A DNA stretch of 18,646 nt from an uncultured Neomegalonema sp. (lineage in GTDB: Bacteria > Pseudomonadota > Alphaproteobacteria > Rhodobacterales > Rhodobacteraceae), in NCBI GenBank assembly GCA_937944035.1, contig CALDZQ010000271.1, forward strand, positions 1 through 18,646, read 5' to 3'. The notes beneath the pieces are model-generated. The model was not told the origin of the DNA. It was given only the letters and a program-made list of their open reading frames with translations, and ran no database searches. How positions within the stretch are numbered: position 1 is the stretch's first letter; each line of letters opens with the position of its first letter. Position numbers and translations under genes: made by a program. This document shows, piece by piece, positions 1 through 6,320 of this stretch.

Positions 1-2
1 CC

Positions 3-53
3 GGCAAAAGCGGTAAGATCGTTCTGGATTGGACGGGAACCGCCCGCTCATGA
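3..53 (+). CDS. C-terminal fragment of an unidentified protein, truncated by the window edge
   Basis: Reading frame 3 is open from the left edge and ends at TGA 51-53, giving the last 16 residues (GKSGKIVLDWTGTARS). The stop shares an ATGA overlap with the chosen yraN start at 50, the usual sign of adjacent genes in one operon, and this is the main reason to believe the frame is coding. By analogy with the rsmI-lpoA-yraN neighbourhood of E. coli the gene could be rsmI or an lpoA-like gene, but the 16 residues match neither clearly, so I do not name it. Confidence 0.4.
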   Translation, partial: GKSGKIVLDWTGTARS

Positions 54-466
54 CGCATCCGACCGACAAATCCGCGCGCGGGGCGCGGGCGCATAAGACG
101 GGGTTGGATGCCGAGGATGCGGCTGTCCGGTTGCTGGAAGCGCGTGGCCTGACGATTCTTGAGCGCCGCTATCGCAGCCCCTATGGCGAGATCGATATTA
201 TTGCCAGCGACCCCGCCACCCTCATTTTCGTCGAGGTCAAAGCCCGCCGCACCCGCGATGACGCCGCGCATTCCCTGACCGCCCGCCAGTGGCAACGCCT
301 CGAAAACACCGCAATTCATTACTGTGGCATTTACCTTAACGATACCAATTTACCGCAAGTTCTCCCGCGACAGCCGCAGCCGGATATGCGCTTTGACGTG
401 ATTCTCGTCGGGCGTACCGGGGATGCGACGTGGATCGAAAACGCGCGCCGCTTTGATGAATGGTGA
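50..466 (+). CDS. yraN: YraN family (UPF0102) protein, predicted nuclease fold
   Basis: A 138-residue cytoplasmic protein of the UPF0102 family, which has a restriction-endonuclease-like fold; its biochemical role is not settled. The family signature is clear: a GLDAE helix near residue 18, YGEIDIIA near 46-53 and FVEVKAR near 62-68. The E-I-D ... E-V-K acidic/lysine pattern is the nuclease-like core. The RFDV motif near the end is also typical. I chose ATG 50 over ATG 29 because it gives the family's normal length and a 4-base ATGA overlap with the preceding frame. The stop lies 26 bases before the lipoprotein start at 493. The same yraN/BON pairing occurs in E. coli (yraN with dolP/yraP nearby), which supports the family calls for both genes. 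Confidence 0.93.
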   Translation: MTHPTDKSARGARAHKTGLDAEDAAVRLLEARGLTILERRYRSPYGEIDIIASDPATLIFVEVKARRTRDDAAHSLTARQWQRLENTAIHYCGIYLNDTNLPQVLPRQPQPDMRFDVILVGRTGDATWIENARRFDEW

Positions 467-492
467 GCGCGCCGGAACGGAGAAACCGTGCG

Positions 493-1113
493 ATGCCTGC
501 CATACTGACCTTATCCCGAAAAGCCGCTGCCGCCCTGTGCCTCGCAACATTGGCCCTATCCGCCTGTGGCGGCACGGCCCCGCAATCCGTCAGCGCCAGC
601 CGCACCATCGGCTCCAGCTTTGACGACAAATCAATCCAGCTCGGCCTGAACCGCGATCTCAACCGAGCCTTTCCGACGTTTTTCTCGCAGATGGGCACGG
701 AGGTCCGCGAGGGCCGCGTTCTGCTGGTCGGCACGGTCGCCAGTCCGGAACAACGGCTTGAAGCCTCGAAAGTCGCCTGGCAAATCCGGGGTGTGCGCGA
801 TGTGGTGAACGAGCTGCAAGTCGCCAACCGTCAGAATTTTGTCAATTATATCAGCGACGCCCGCATCTCCAACCAACTGCGCGTGCGCTTGCTGACCGCC
901 AAAAATGTCGGTGCAACGAATTTTGACATCGAAACCGTGAACGGGACGGTCTATATCCTCGGCATCGCCAGAAACAAGGCGGAGCTGGAGCATGTTGCCT
1001 ACCTCGCCGCGACCGTTGCCGGCGTTCAAAAGGTTGTCTCGCACGCTCTTCTCGCCGATGATCCCCGGCGGCTGAACCGGCCCAAGCACGCGTCGGCCAC
1101 CACATACGAATAG
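493..1113 (+). CDS. BON-domain lipoprotein (DolP/YraP/OsmY-like)
   Basis: A 206-residue predicted envelope lipoprotein. The start at 493 has GGAG about 10 bases upstream and gives a clean lipoprotein signal: a basic N-terminus, a hydrophobic stretch, then the lipobox LSAC with the lipidated Cys at residue 25. An upstream in-frame ATG at 460 lies inside yraN and would bury the signal. Two BON domains follow, about residues 45-110 (ending in the VRDVVNELQV segment) and about 116-190 (ending in VAGVQKVVSHALL). Proteins with this architecture sit in the outer membrane or periplasm and bind phospholipid; DolP of E. coli supports outer-membrane integrity. The C-terminus is a short basic tail. The gene lies between yraN and gshB on the same strand, so it is probably cotranscribed. 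The dolP equivalence is inferred from architecture and neighbourhood. Confidence 0.88.
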   Translation: MPAILTLSRKAAAALCLATLALSACGGTAPQSVSASRTIGSSFDDKSIQLGLNRDLNRAFPTFFSQMGTEVREGRVLLVGTVASPEQRLEASKVAWQIRGVRDVVNELQVANRQNFVNYISDARISNQLRVRLLTAKNVGATNFDIETVNGTVYILGIARNKAELEHVAYLAATVAGVQKVVSHALLADDPRRLNRPKHASATTYE

Positions 1114-1155
1114 CCCGGCGCATCACGGCGGTGTCCGGTCCATAAGGAGAGCGCC

Positions 1156-2094
1156 ATGACTGTGACCGTCGGAATTCAGATGGACCCGATTGACGCCATC
1201 GACATCAGCGGCGACAGCACGTTTGCGTTGTCGCTGGAGGCGCAAGCGCGCGGTTACGGGCTTTTCTACTACACGCCCGATAATCTGGGGATGCGGGACA
1301 GCCGCGTTTTCGCCCACGGCCACGCCCTGACCCTGCGCAGGGAGCCGGGCAATCATTTCGACATCGGCCCGCGCGAGACGCGTGATCTGGCCGATCTCGA
1401 CGCCGTGCTGCTACGGCAAGACCCGCCCTTTGACATGGGCTATATCACCACCACGCATCTGCTGGAGCGGGTGCATCCCGAAACGCTGGTGGTCAACGAT
1501 CCGTGCTGGGTGCGCAATTATCCTGAGAAAATTCTGGTGACAGAGTTCACCGACCTGACGCCTCCGACGCTCATCACCCGCAACCTCGACGACATCCGCG
1601 CGTTCGGCAAAGAGCACGGCGGGCTGATCCTCAAACCGCTCTACGGCAATGGCGGGGCGGGGGTGTTCAAGCTGGATGCGGATCTGAAAAACCTCACATC
1701 GCTCTACGAGATGTTCATCGAGCGGATGCCCGAACCCTTCATCGCGCAAGCTTTTCTGCCGGATGTTGCTGCGGGCGACAAGCGCGTAATCCTCGTCGAC
1801 GGCGAGCCTGTCGGCGCGATCAACCGCGTTCCGGCAGCGGGGGAGACCCGCTCGAACATGCATGTGGGCGGACGCCCTGAGAAAGTGGCGCTGACCGCCC
1901 GCGACTTTGAGATCTGCGAGGCCATCGGGCCGTTGTTGCGCGAAAAAGGCCAGATTTTCGTGGGCATCGACGTGATCGGCGACTACCTGACCGAGATCAA
2001 CGTCACCTCACCGACGGGTATTCAAGAGCTTGACCGCTTCGACGGCATCAACGTCGCCGGGATGGTGTGGGATGCGATTGAGGGGCGGTTGTAG
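1156..2094 (+). CDS. gshB: Glutathione synthase (ATP-grasp)
   Basis: A 312-residue cytoplasmic enzyme joining gamma-glutamylcysteine and glycine with ATP to make glutathione. The N-terminal prokaryotic GSH-synthetase domain has QMDPID and GDSTFAL near residues 8-25 and the LLRQDPPFD motif at 85-93. The ATP-grasp domain follows, with LILKPLYGNGGAGVF at 157-171, the NMHVGGR loop at 234-240, and the metal/ATP-binding segment TEINVTSPTGIQELD near 279-293. Length and C-terminus (ending near MVWDAIEGRL) match the family, so the gene is complete. A strong AAGGAG sits 7 bases before ATG 1156. It closes the yraN-BON-gshB group. No convincing intrinsic terminator follows the stop. Confidence 0.97.
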   Translation: MTVTVGIQMDPIDAIDISGDSTFALSLEAQARGYGLFYYTPDNLGMRDSRVFAHGHALTLRREPGNHFDIGPRETRDLADLDAVLLRQDPPFDMGYITTTHLLERVHPETLVVNDPCWVRNYPEKILVTEFTDLTPPTLITRNLDDIRAFGKEHGGLILKPLYGNGGAGVFKLDADLKNLTSLYEMFIERMPEPFIAQAFLPDVAAGDKRVILVDGEPVGAINRVPAAGETRSNMHVGGRPEKVALTARDFEICEAIGPLLREKGQIFVGIDVIGDYLTEINVTSPTGIQELDRFDGINVAGMVWDAIEGRL

Positions 2095-2252
2095 GGGCTG
2101 TACAAATTTTTGACGCAAATCGCGCGCGCCCGTGGGAAGATCAAGCGCGTGTCGGTACTGCATCCTTCCGAAATGCACTTTTTGGGTCAGGCTGATAGGG
2201 TGCTTGTCGAGTTGAATGCCTTCTCGGCGCTGGTTTCTGATATAGACTTTTA

Positions 2253-2447
2253 TCACCCAGTTTTTCTATGTGGTTTCTGGTTAAAGTAAGCATTTTTCGG
2301 TCGCGCTAAAATAATATTCGCAACTCGTCCGACGGATACTCCATTCATCACTTCAACCCGAACATTTCTAGTGTAACTAGCTTCGGGTTTGCTGATTTTG
2401 TATTTTTCACCGCTCATTACGATGCGGTCAGCTTTTTGGTTTTGCAT
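2253..2447 (-). CDS. Small 64-residue protein coupled to the GAF-like gene, function unknown
   Basis: I do not recognise a family. The ATG overlaps the TAA of the upstream gene (TAATG at 2445-2449), an arrangement that normally reflects translational coupling and argues that the frame is real. The protein is basic, soluble-looking and has no TM segment or signal. Its N-terminal part is lysine-rich, a central stretch (NVRVEVMNGVSVGRVANIIL) alternates hydrophobic and polar residues as beta strands do, and it ends in a basic tail (FNQKPHRKTG). It could be a partner, regulator or inhibitor of the 329-residue membrane protein. It has the same low GC as that gene, suggesting they moved together. 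The small size leaves some chance that it is spurious. Confidence 0.6.
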   Translation of the reverse strand: MQNQKADRIVMSGEKYKISKPEASYTRNVRVEVMNGVSVGRVANIILARPKNAYFNQKPHRKTG

Positions 2448-3436
2448 TACTGCGTTGCTCCATTGGAATCATCTGATATTTGGTTGTATTCATATAGGAC
2501 ATGAAATAGTGAATCTGCAACAGACGCACCAAGCATCGTGTCAAATTGGTAATTGAAGACGTTTCTGTGAGGACTGTCTATCGAAAGAAAAGCAATACAC
2601 CCAAGATCTGGAGCCATTATGCTGTCAAATCTGGGAGATTGTTTGATTGGCCACACAATTGTACTTGCATAAGGTAAAGGCCACCCTCGGGTAGGGTTTA
2701 TAAGATCCAAAAAGCTAAAGTACCTCTCTGAATTTTCATTTTCAGAAATCGGAAAACTTGTATTGCGGTATGATTTCAATCTGGGGAGGTTGTTTTCAAA
2801 AAACCATCGCGCCTTGTTTTCATCATCAAAAATAATTTGAAAATCATCGTTGTCAGCCAAGCGGTCAATTTTTTCTAACTGACGTTCTACATCTTTGGGT
2901 CTGCTAATACTGGCTGAAACGCTATCGCGAGCTAGTGCAAAAACATAAAGATCGTCGTCTTCCTGACAAACCTGCTTGATACTAGCCCGACATTGGGTTC
3001 CAGTTAACATAGAAAAAATTTTTGAAAAACGATCTAGTATGTATTCTATTTCTTGAGTAAATAATAGATCAATTCTATTTTCGTACTCATCCCTCACTTT
3101 GGATGTGGATTTATATACAGATAAAAATGAACTTAAATCTCTAATTTTGTGTGAAATTTGATGGACATCAACCTGAATATTGGCGTATTTTTCTTTTCGT
3201 ATTCTGCTTATCTCGCGATAAATAGACCCAAATAATATTATAAAGAATCCACTTATAATCACTAAACGATCAACCAAAGCACTCCAGTCTTGAGATGCCT
3301 TAAGGTAGGAAATTCCGTACTTTGCACACAAGCCTATAATGAGAACCCAACCAAGAATTCTGAATGGCATCGAAGAATTTTTTACAGCGTTCCAGACTGA
3401 ACTAACCTGACCGCTAGGTGCAAAGACTTCTGACAT
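2447..3436 (-). CDS. Predicted two-TM membrane protein with cytoplasmic GAF-like domain
   Basis: A 329-residue protein with no family I can name. Two hydrophobic segments at about 25-46 and 55-73 would form a membrane hairpin. A charged helical, possibly coiled-coil stretch follows (about 74-145). The C-terminal half (about 130-315) resembles a GAF-type sensor domain: a segment reading YASTIVWPIK near 256-265, then a DLGCIAFLSIDSP strand at 277-289 and a final amphipathic helix. The GAF call is pattern-based and uncertain. No enzymatic motif is visible. The gene is AT-rich with atypical codons. It starts 33 bases after fabB on the same strand with no terminator between, so it could be read from the fab transcript; only weak promoter-like and ribosome-binding sequences precede ATG 3436. 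A ligand-sensing membrane protein or a defence-type effector is conceivable, but nothing in the sequence proves either. Confidence 0.75.
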   Translation of the reverse strand: MSEVFAPSGQVSSVWNAVKNSSMPFRILGWVLIIGLCAKYGISYLKASQDWSALVDRLVIISGFFIILFGSIYREISRIRKEKYANIQVDVHQISHKIRDLSSFLSVYKSTSKVRDEYENRIDLLFTQEIEYILDRFSKIFSMLTGTQCRASIKQVCQEDDDLYVFALARDSVSASISRPKDVERQLEKIDRLADNDDFQIIFDDENKARWFFENNLPRLKSYRNTSFPISENENSERYFSFLDLINPTRGWPLPYASTIVWPIKQSPRFDSIMAPDLGCIAFLSIDSPHRNVFNYQFDTMLGASVADSLFHVLYEYNQISDDSNGATQ

Positions 3437-3469
3437 GCTCTTACTCGTATTATTTCAATATATTGTGCC

Positions 3470-4687
3470 TCAAACCTTACTGAAACACAAGGTCGCATTC
3501 GTCCCGCCGAAGCCGAAGCTATTGCTCATGGCGGTGTCGATATTGGCGCCGTCGATCCGCTCGCGGACGATGGGCATGTCGGCGAAATCGGGATCGATCT
3601 CGTCGATATGGGCCGACGCTGTGACGAAATTGTTTTGCATCATCAGCAGGCAATAGATCGCCTCCTGCACACCCGTTGCGCCGAGGGAGTGGCCGGTGAG
3701 AGATTTTGTGCTGCTCAGGTGCGGAATGTCGCTGCCGAAGGTATCGCGCAGGGCTTGGATTTCGCGGGCGTCGCCAACGGGGGTCGAGGTTCCGTGGGTG
3801 TTGACGTAGTTGACCTTGCGGCCTTCCAGCGTGCTCATCGCGAGGTTCATGCAGCGGACCGCGCCCTCACCGGAGGGGGCGACCATGTCGAAACCGTCCG
3901 AGTTTGCGCCGTATCCGGTAAGTTCGCCATAGATGGTCGCACCGCGCGCTTTGGCGCGCTCGTATTCTTCCAGTACCACCGTGCCCGCACCACCCGCGAT
4001 GACAAAGCCGTCGCGGTTTTTGTCATAGGCGCGGCTGGCAACGCTCGGCGTGTCGTTATAGCCCGATGAAAGCGCCCCCATCGCGTCGAAAAGGCACGTC
4101 AGGGTCCAGTCGAGTTCCTCGCCACCGCCCGCAAAAACGATGTCCTGCTTGCCGAATTGGATCAGTTCCGCGCCGTGGCCGATGCAGTGGGCGGAGGTCG
4201 AACAGGCGGACGAAATCGAGTAGTTCACACCCTTGATCTTGAACGGTGTGGCCAGCGTGGCGGAGTTGGTGCTGGACATGGCGCGGGGCACGAAGAACGG
4301 GCCGATACGCTTGGTTGCACCCGTGCGGCGCACGATGTCTGCGGCCTCGACCTGATTGCGGGTCGACGGACCGCCGGACCCCATGACGAGGCCGGTGCGC
4401 ACGTTGCTGACCTCTTCATCACTCAGGCCGGAATCGGTAATCGCCTGCTGCATGGCGATGTAGTTCCATGCCGCGCCGTCGCCCATAAAGCGTCGCACGC
4501 GCTTGTCCACGAGGGCCGTGATGTCCACGTCCGGCTTGCCCGCCGCGTGGCTGCGAAAGCCGTGTTCGGCTTGTTCTTCGGAGAAGGTAATGCCCGATTT
4601 TCCCTCACGGAGGGATTCGCGCACAGCGTCAACATCGCTGCCGATTGACGACACGATACCCATTCCGGTTACGACCACACGGCGCAT
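3470..4687 (-). CDS. fabB: Beta-ketoacyl-ACP synthase I
   Basis: A 405-residue cytoplasmic condensing enzyme of type II fatty acid synthesis. With FabA it elongates the cis-3-decenoyl intermediate and so supports unsaturated fatty acid formation. The thiolase-fold active site is complete: nucleophile Cys162 in SSACSTSAH, His298 in NTHGTSTPVGD, Lys328 in STKSLTGHS and His333 in the same motif. These positions nearly coincide with those of E. coli FabB. The glycine-rich end SFGFGGTNATLCF is intact. GGGAG stands about 8 bases before ATG 4687. The gene follows fabA by 38 bases on the same strand, the standard fabAB pair. Confidence 0.97.
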   Translation of the reverse strand: MRRVVVTGMGIVSSIGSDVDAVRESLREGKSGITFSEEQAEHGFRSHAAGKPDVDITALVDKRVRRFMGDGAAWNYIAMQQAITDSGLSDEEVSNVRTGLVMGSGGPSTRNQVEAADIVRRTGATKRIGPFFVPRAMSSTNSATLATPFKIKGVNYSISSACSTSAHCIGHGAELIQFGKQDIVFAGGGEELDWTLTCLFDAMGALSSGYNDTPSVASRAYDKNRDGFVIAGGAGTVVLEEYERAKARGATIYGELTGYGANSDGFDMVAPSGEGAVRCMNLAMSTLEGRKVNYVNTHGTSTPVGDAREIQALRDTFGSDIPHLSSTKSLTGHSLGATGVQEAIYCLLMMQNNFVTASAHIDEIDPDFADMPIVRERIDGANIDTAMSNSFGFGGTNATLCFSKV

Positions 4688-4725
4688 GGCGCTTCTCCCT
4701 TAAGTCTTGTTATTGTTTGGTTTTA

Positions 4726-5241
4726 TCAGGCCGCGTCAGCGCCGAACAGGCCGACGCGCATGTCTTTGACCGTATAGGCTTGCTTGCCGTCGACTTCCAT
4801 CGTGCCGTCGGCGCTGGCCATTTTCAGCTTGCGGTCGATCACCCGTTTTATATCGACGGTGTAGCGGACCAGCTTTGCTTCCGGCGTGACCATCTCGGCG
4901 AATTTAACCTCGCCCGCCCCGAATGCGCGGCCCCGTCCGGGCATTCCGCGCCAGCCGAGATAGAATCCGGTCAGCTGCCACAGGGCATCAAGGCCGAGAC
5001 AACCGGGCATGACCGGATCACCGAGGAAATGGCACTGAAAAAACCAAAGGTCCGGTTTCACGTCGAGTTCGGCGATGACTTGGCCCTTGCCATGCTCGCC
5101 GCCCTCGTCCGAGATATGCGTGATCCGGTCGAACATCAGCATGGGCGGGGCGGGAAGCTGGGCATTGCCCTCGCCAAACAACTCGGCCCGGCCACAGGCC
5201 AGCAGCCCCTCGTAATCATAGCTGTTCGCGCGTTCGCTCAT
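4726..5241 (-). CDS. fabA: Bifunctional 3-hydroxydecanoyl-ACP dehydratase / trans-2-decenoyl-ACP isomerase
   Basis: A 171-residue hot-dog-fold enzyme that dehydrates 3-hydroxydecanoyl-ACP and isomerises the double bond, the branch point for unsaturated fatty acids. The catalytic segment CHFLGDPVMPGCLGLDA at residues 70-86 contains His71 and Asp85, and WQLTGFYLGW follows. Length equals that of E. coli FabA. The frame remains open upstream to 5499, but the extra 86 residues overlap the sulfotransferase gene and have no FabA homology. ATG 5241, with a G-rich stretch (CGGGGG) just upstream, gives the canonical N-terminus MSERANSYDYEGLL. The 127-base gap before it probably holds the fabAB promoter. 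Confidence 0.97.
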   Translation of the reverse strand: MSERANSYDYEGLLACGRAELFGEGNAQLPAPPMLMFDRITHISDEGGEHGKGQVIAELDVKPDLWFFQCHFLGDPVMPGCLGLDALWQLTGFYLGWRGMPGRGRAFGAGEVKFAEMVTPEAKLVRYTVDIKRVIDRKLKMASADGTMEVDGKQAYTVKDMRVGLFGADAA

Positions 5242-5341
5242 GCAGTCCCCCGACGTGTCTCTCTCCGCGCTCTCATCGCGCAACATTTCGTAACATCCAC
5301 GCCCATAGCCGCGCAAGCATTCGACGTAAAGCGTACTGCAC

Positions 5342-5356
5342 TGCTGATTTTCAGCA
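5342..5356. promoter_or_regulatory. Perfect inverted repeat upstream of fabA, possible operator
   Basis: TGCTGA-TTT-TCAGCA on the plus strand is a perfect 6-base inverted repeat with a 3-base spacer, about 100 bases upstream of the fabA start. Read on the minus strand it is not followed by a T-run, so it is not an intrinsic terminator for the sulfotransferase gene. A TTGCTG inside it could act as a -35 element with TACGCT 16 bases downstream. A regulator site for fabAB is a guess from position and symmetry. Confidence 0.3.
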
Positions 5357-5368
5357 AGAAAAAGTTGC

Positions 5369-6220
5369 TCACAAGTACCCGAAATGCCGCATTGCGCGTC
5401 CGTGGTCTTTGATAACCTTGTCGATGACCGCTTGCGGCAGCGCTGTTTTACCGTGGCCGGAACCGCCCTTCCGGAAAAAACGGTCCTGATGCGCGGCACG
5501 TTCGGAAAAGCCGTTTTGCGCCTCCATCGCGCTCAATGTCTCGAACGAGGCATGGTCTATGGCGCGCAGCAGTTGGGCCTTGTCGACGGGCGCGCCGATG
5601 GCTTTGAGGGCGCGGGCGAAGGTGGCTTCGGGGTCGGCGCGCATGTCCTCATAGCGCAGCGTTTCCACTTTAAAGGCTTTCGCGCGGGTCCAGCCGTCAA
5701 CATGCGCACTCCATGAGCCGAGCAGTTGTTTGACGGTGCTGGCATTGGTGGGAACGTGGTTTTCCGGGTCGGCAATCGACTCGGCCGCTTGTTCCGGCGT
5801 TTGCTTCAGATGATCCATGTAGGAGACCAGCATGTCGAGCGGGTCGCGGATGACGTAGAGGGCGGCTTTCGTGATCTCAGGCGGGATCAGCGGCAGACCG
5901 CTTTGTTTGGCGTTCAGGCTGTGCGTTTTGACCAGATTGACCGGCGCTTGTCCCGCGATGCCGTGCAGTACCCGCGCCCGCACTTGTGCGCGTTGCGGGG
6001 CGGTCAGCATGGTGTAACGGCCCCCCGCGATCTGCTGGTAATGGGGCAGCGAGGAATCGCCCGAACTGATGCGTTTCAGCGCGTCCAGCGGCATCGGGCC
6101 GTCGGTTTCAAACAGATAATTGCCCAAAAAAGCCCGCAGCCAAGTGTTGCCGGATTTCGGATAAGATGCCAGCCAGACCAGCGATTTTTGCGTAGTTTGC
6201 TGGCGCATATTCTGCCTCAT
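5369..6220 (-). CDS. PAPS-dependent sulfotransferase family protein
   Basis: A 283-residue cytoplasmic P-loop sulfotransferase that would move sulfate from PAPS to an unknown acceptor. The 5'-phosphosulfate loop YPKSGNTW is at residues 20-27, a candidate catalytic His100 lies in VKTH, and the 3'-phosphate motif IRDPLDMLVSY is at 124-134. RYEDM (189-193) and a C-terminal RKGGSG (250-255) are also family-typical. ATG 6220 has AAGG 8 bases upstream; ATG 6208 has GAGG 6 bases upstream and would shorten the protein by 4 residues, so the start is uncertain. It has no signal peptide or TM. It lies upstream of fabA on the same strand with a 127-base gap, so cotranscription is possible but unproven. 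The acceptor could be a lipid, glycan or small molecule. Confidence 0.88.
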   Translation of the reverse strand: MRQNMRQQTTQKSLVWLASYPKSGNTWLRAFLGNYLFETDGPMPLDALKRISSGDSSLPHYQQIAGGRYTMLTAPQRAQVRARVLHGIAGQAPVNLVKTHSLNAKQSGLPLIPPEITKAALYVIRDPLDMLVSYMDHLKQTPEQAAESIADPENHVPTNASTVKQLLGSWSAHVDGWTRAKAFKVETLRYEDMRADPEATFARALKAIGAPVDKAQLLRAIDHASFETLSAMEAQNGFSERAAHQDRFFRKGGSGHGKTALPQAVIDKVIKDHGRAMRHFGYL

Positions 6221-6246
6221 ACTAACGGCCTTTGGTGCTGACTCTT

Positions 6247-6285
6247 AAAAAAACCCCTTCCCCGCACTCCGATGCGGGTAAGGGG
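6247..6285 (-). terminator. Intrinsic terminator of the mtnA transcript
   Basis: On the minus strand CCCCTT-A-CCCGCA, a TCGGAG loop, then TGCGGG-G-AAGGGG form a 12-pair stem with one A.G mismatch, followed by seven T. It begins about 35 bases after the mtnA stop and separates mtnA from the sulfotransferase gene. Confidence 0.92.
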
Positions 6286-6320
6286 AAAATGGTAACGGTC
6301 AGTATGTAAGGCCGTTGGTA

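Larger units (their letters stand above)
2253..3436 (-). other. AT-rich two-gene cassette, probable horizontally acquired insert
   Basis: GC content falls sharply here. Two 60-base blocks (2821-2880 and 3061-3120) each have 19 G/C, about 32%, whereas a block in fabB (3541-3600) has 37 of 60, about 62%. The insert sits between the convergent ends of gshB and fabB without damaging either. It holds two overlapping minus-strand genes and no recombinase, transposase or clear flanking repeat. The right edge is sharp, within about 30 bases of the fabB stop. The left edge is gradual between about 2095 and 2250. Acquisition by transfer is inferred from composition. Confidence 0.65.

Noticed and set aside
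2095..3470. Search for direct or inverted repeats, recombinase genes or a tRNA flanking the AT-rich cassette
   Set aside because: None seen by eye, so I do not call a transposon, integron or genomic island with defined ends.
4157..4648. 163-residue plus-strand open frame opposite fabB
   Set aside because: It lies wholly antisense to a gene with an intact catalytic triad, has no ribosome-binding site or family motif, and reads as a GC-rich shadow. The same applies to 3608-4069, 5726-6241 and 6843-7448.
5242..5499. 86-residue N-terminal extension of FabA
   Set aside because: It overlaps the sulfotransferase coding region, is unlike any FabA, and the canonical start at 5241 gives the exact family length.
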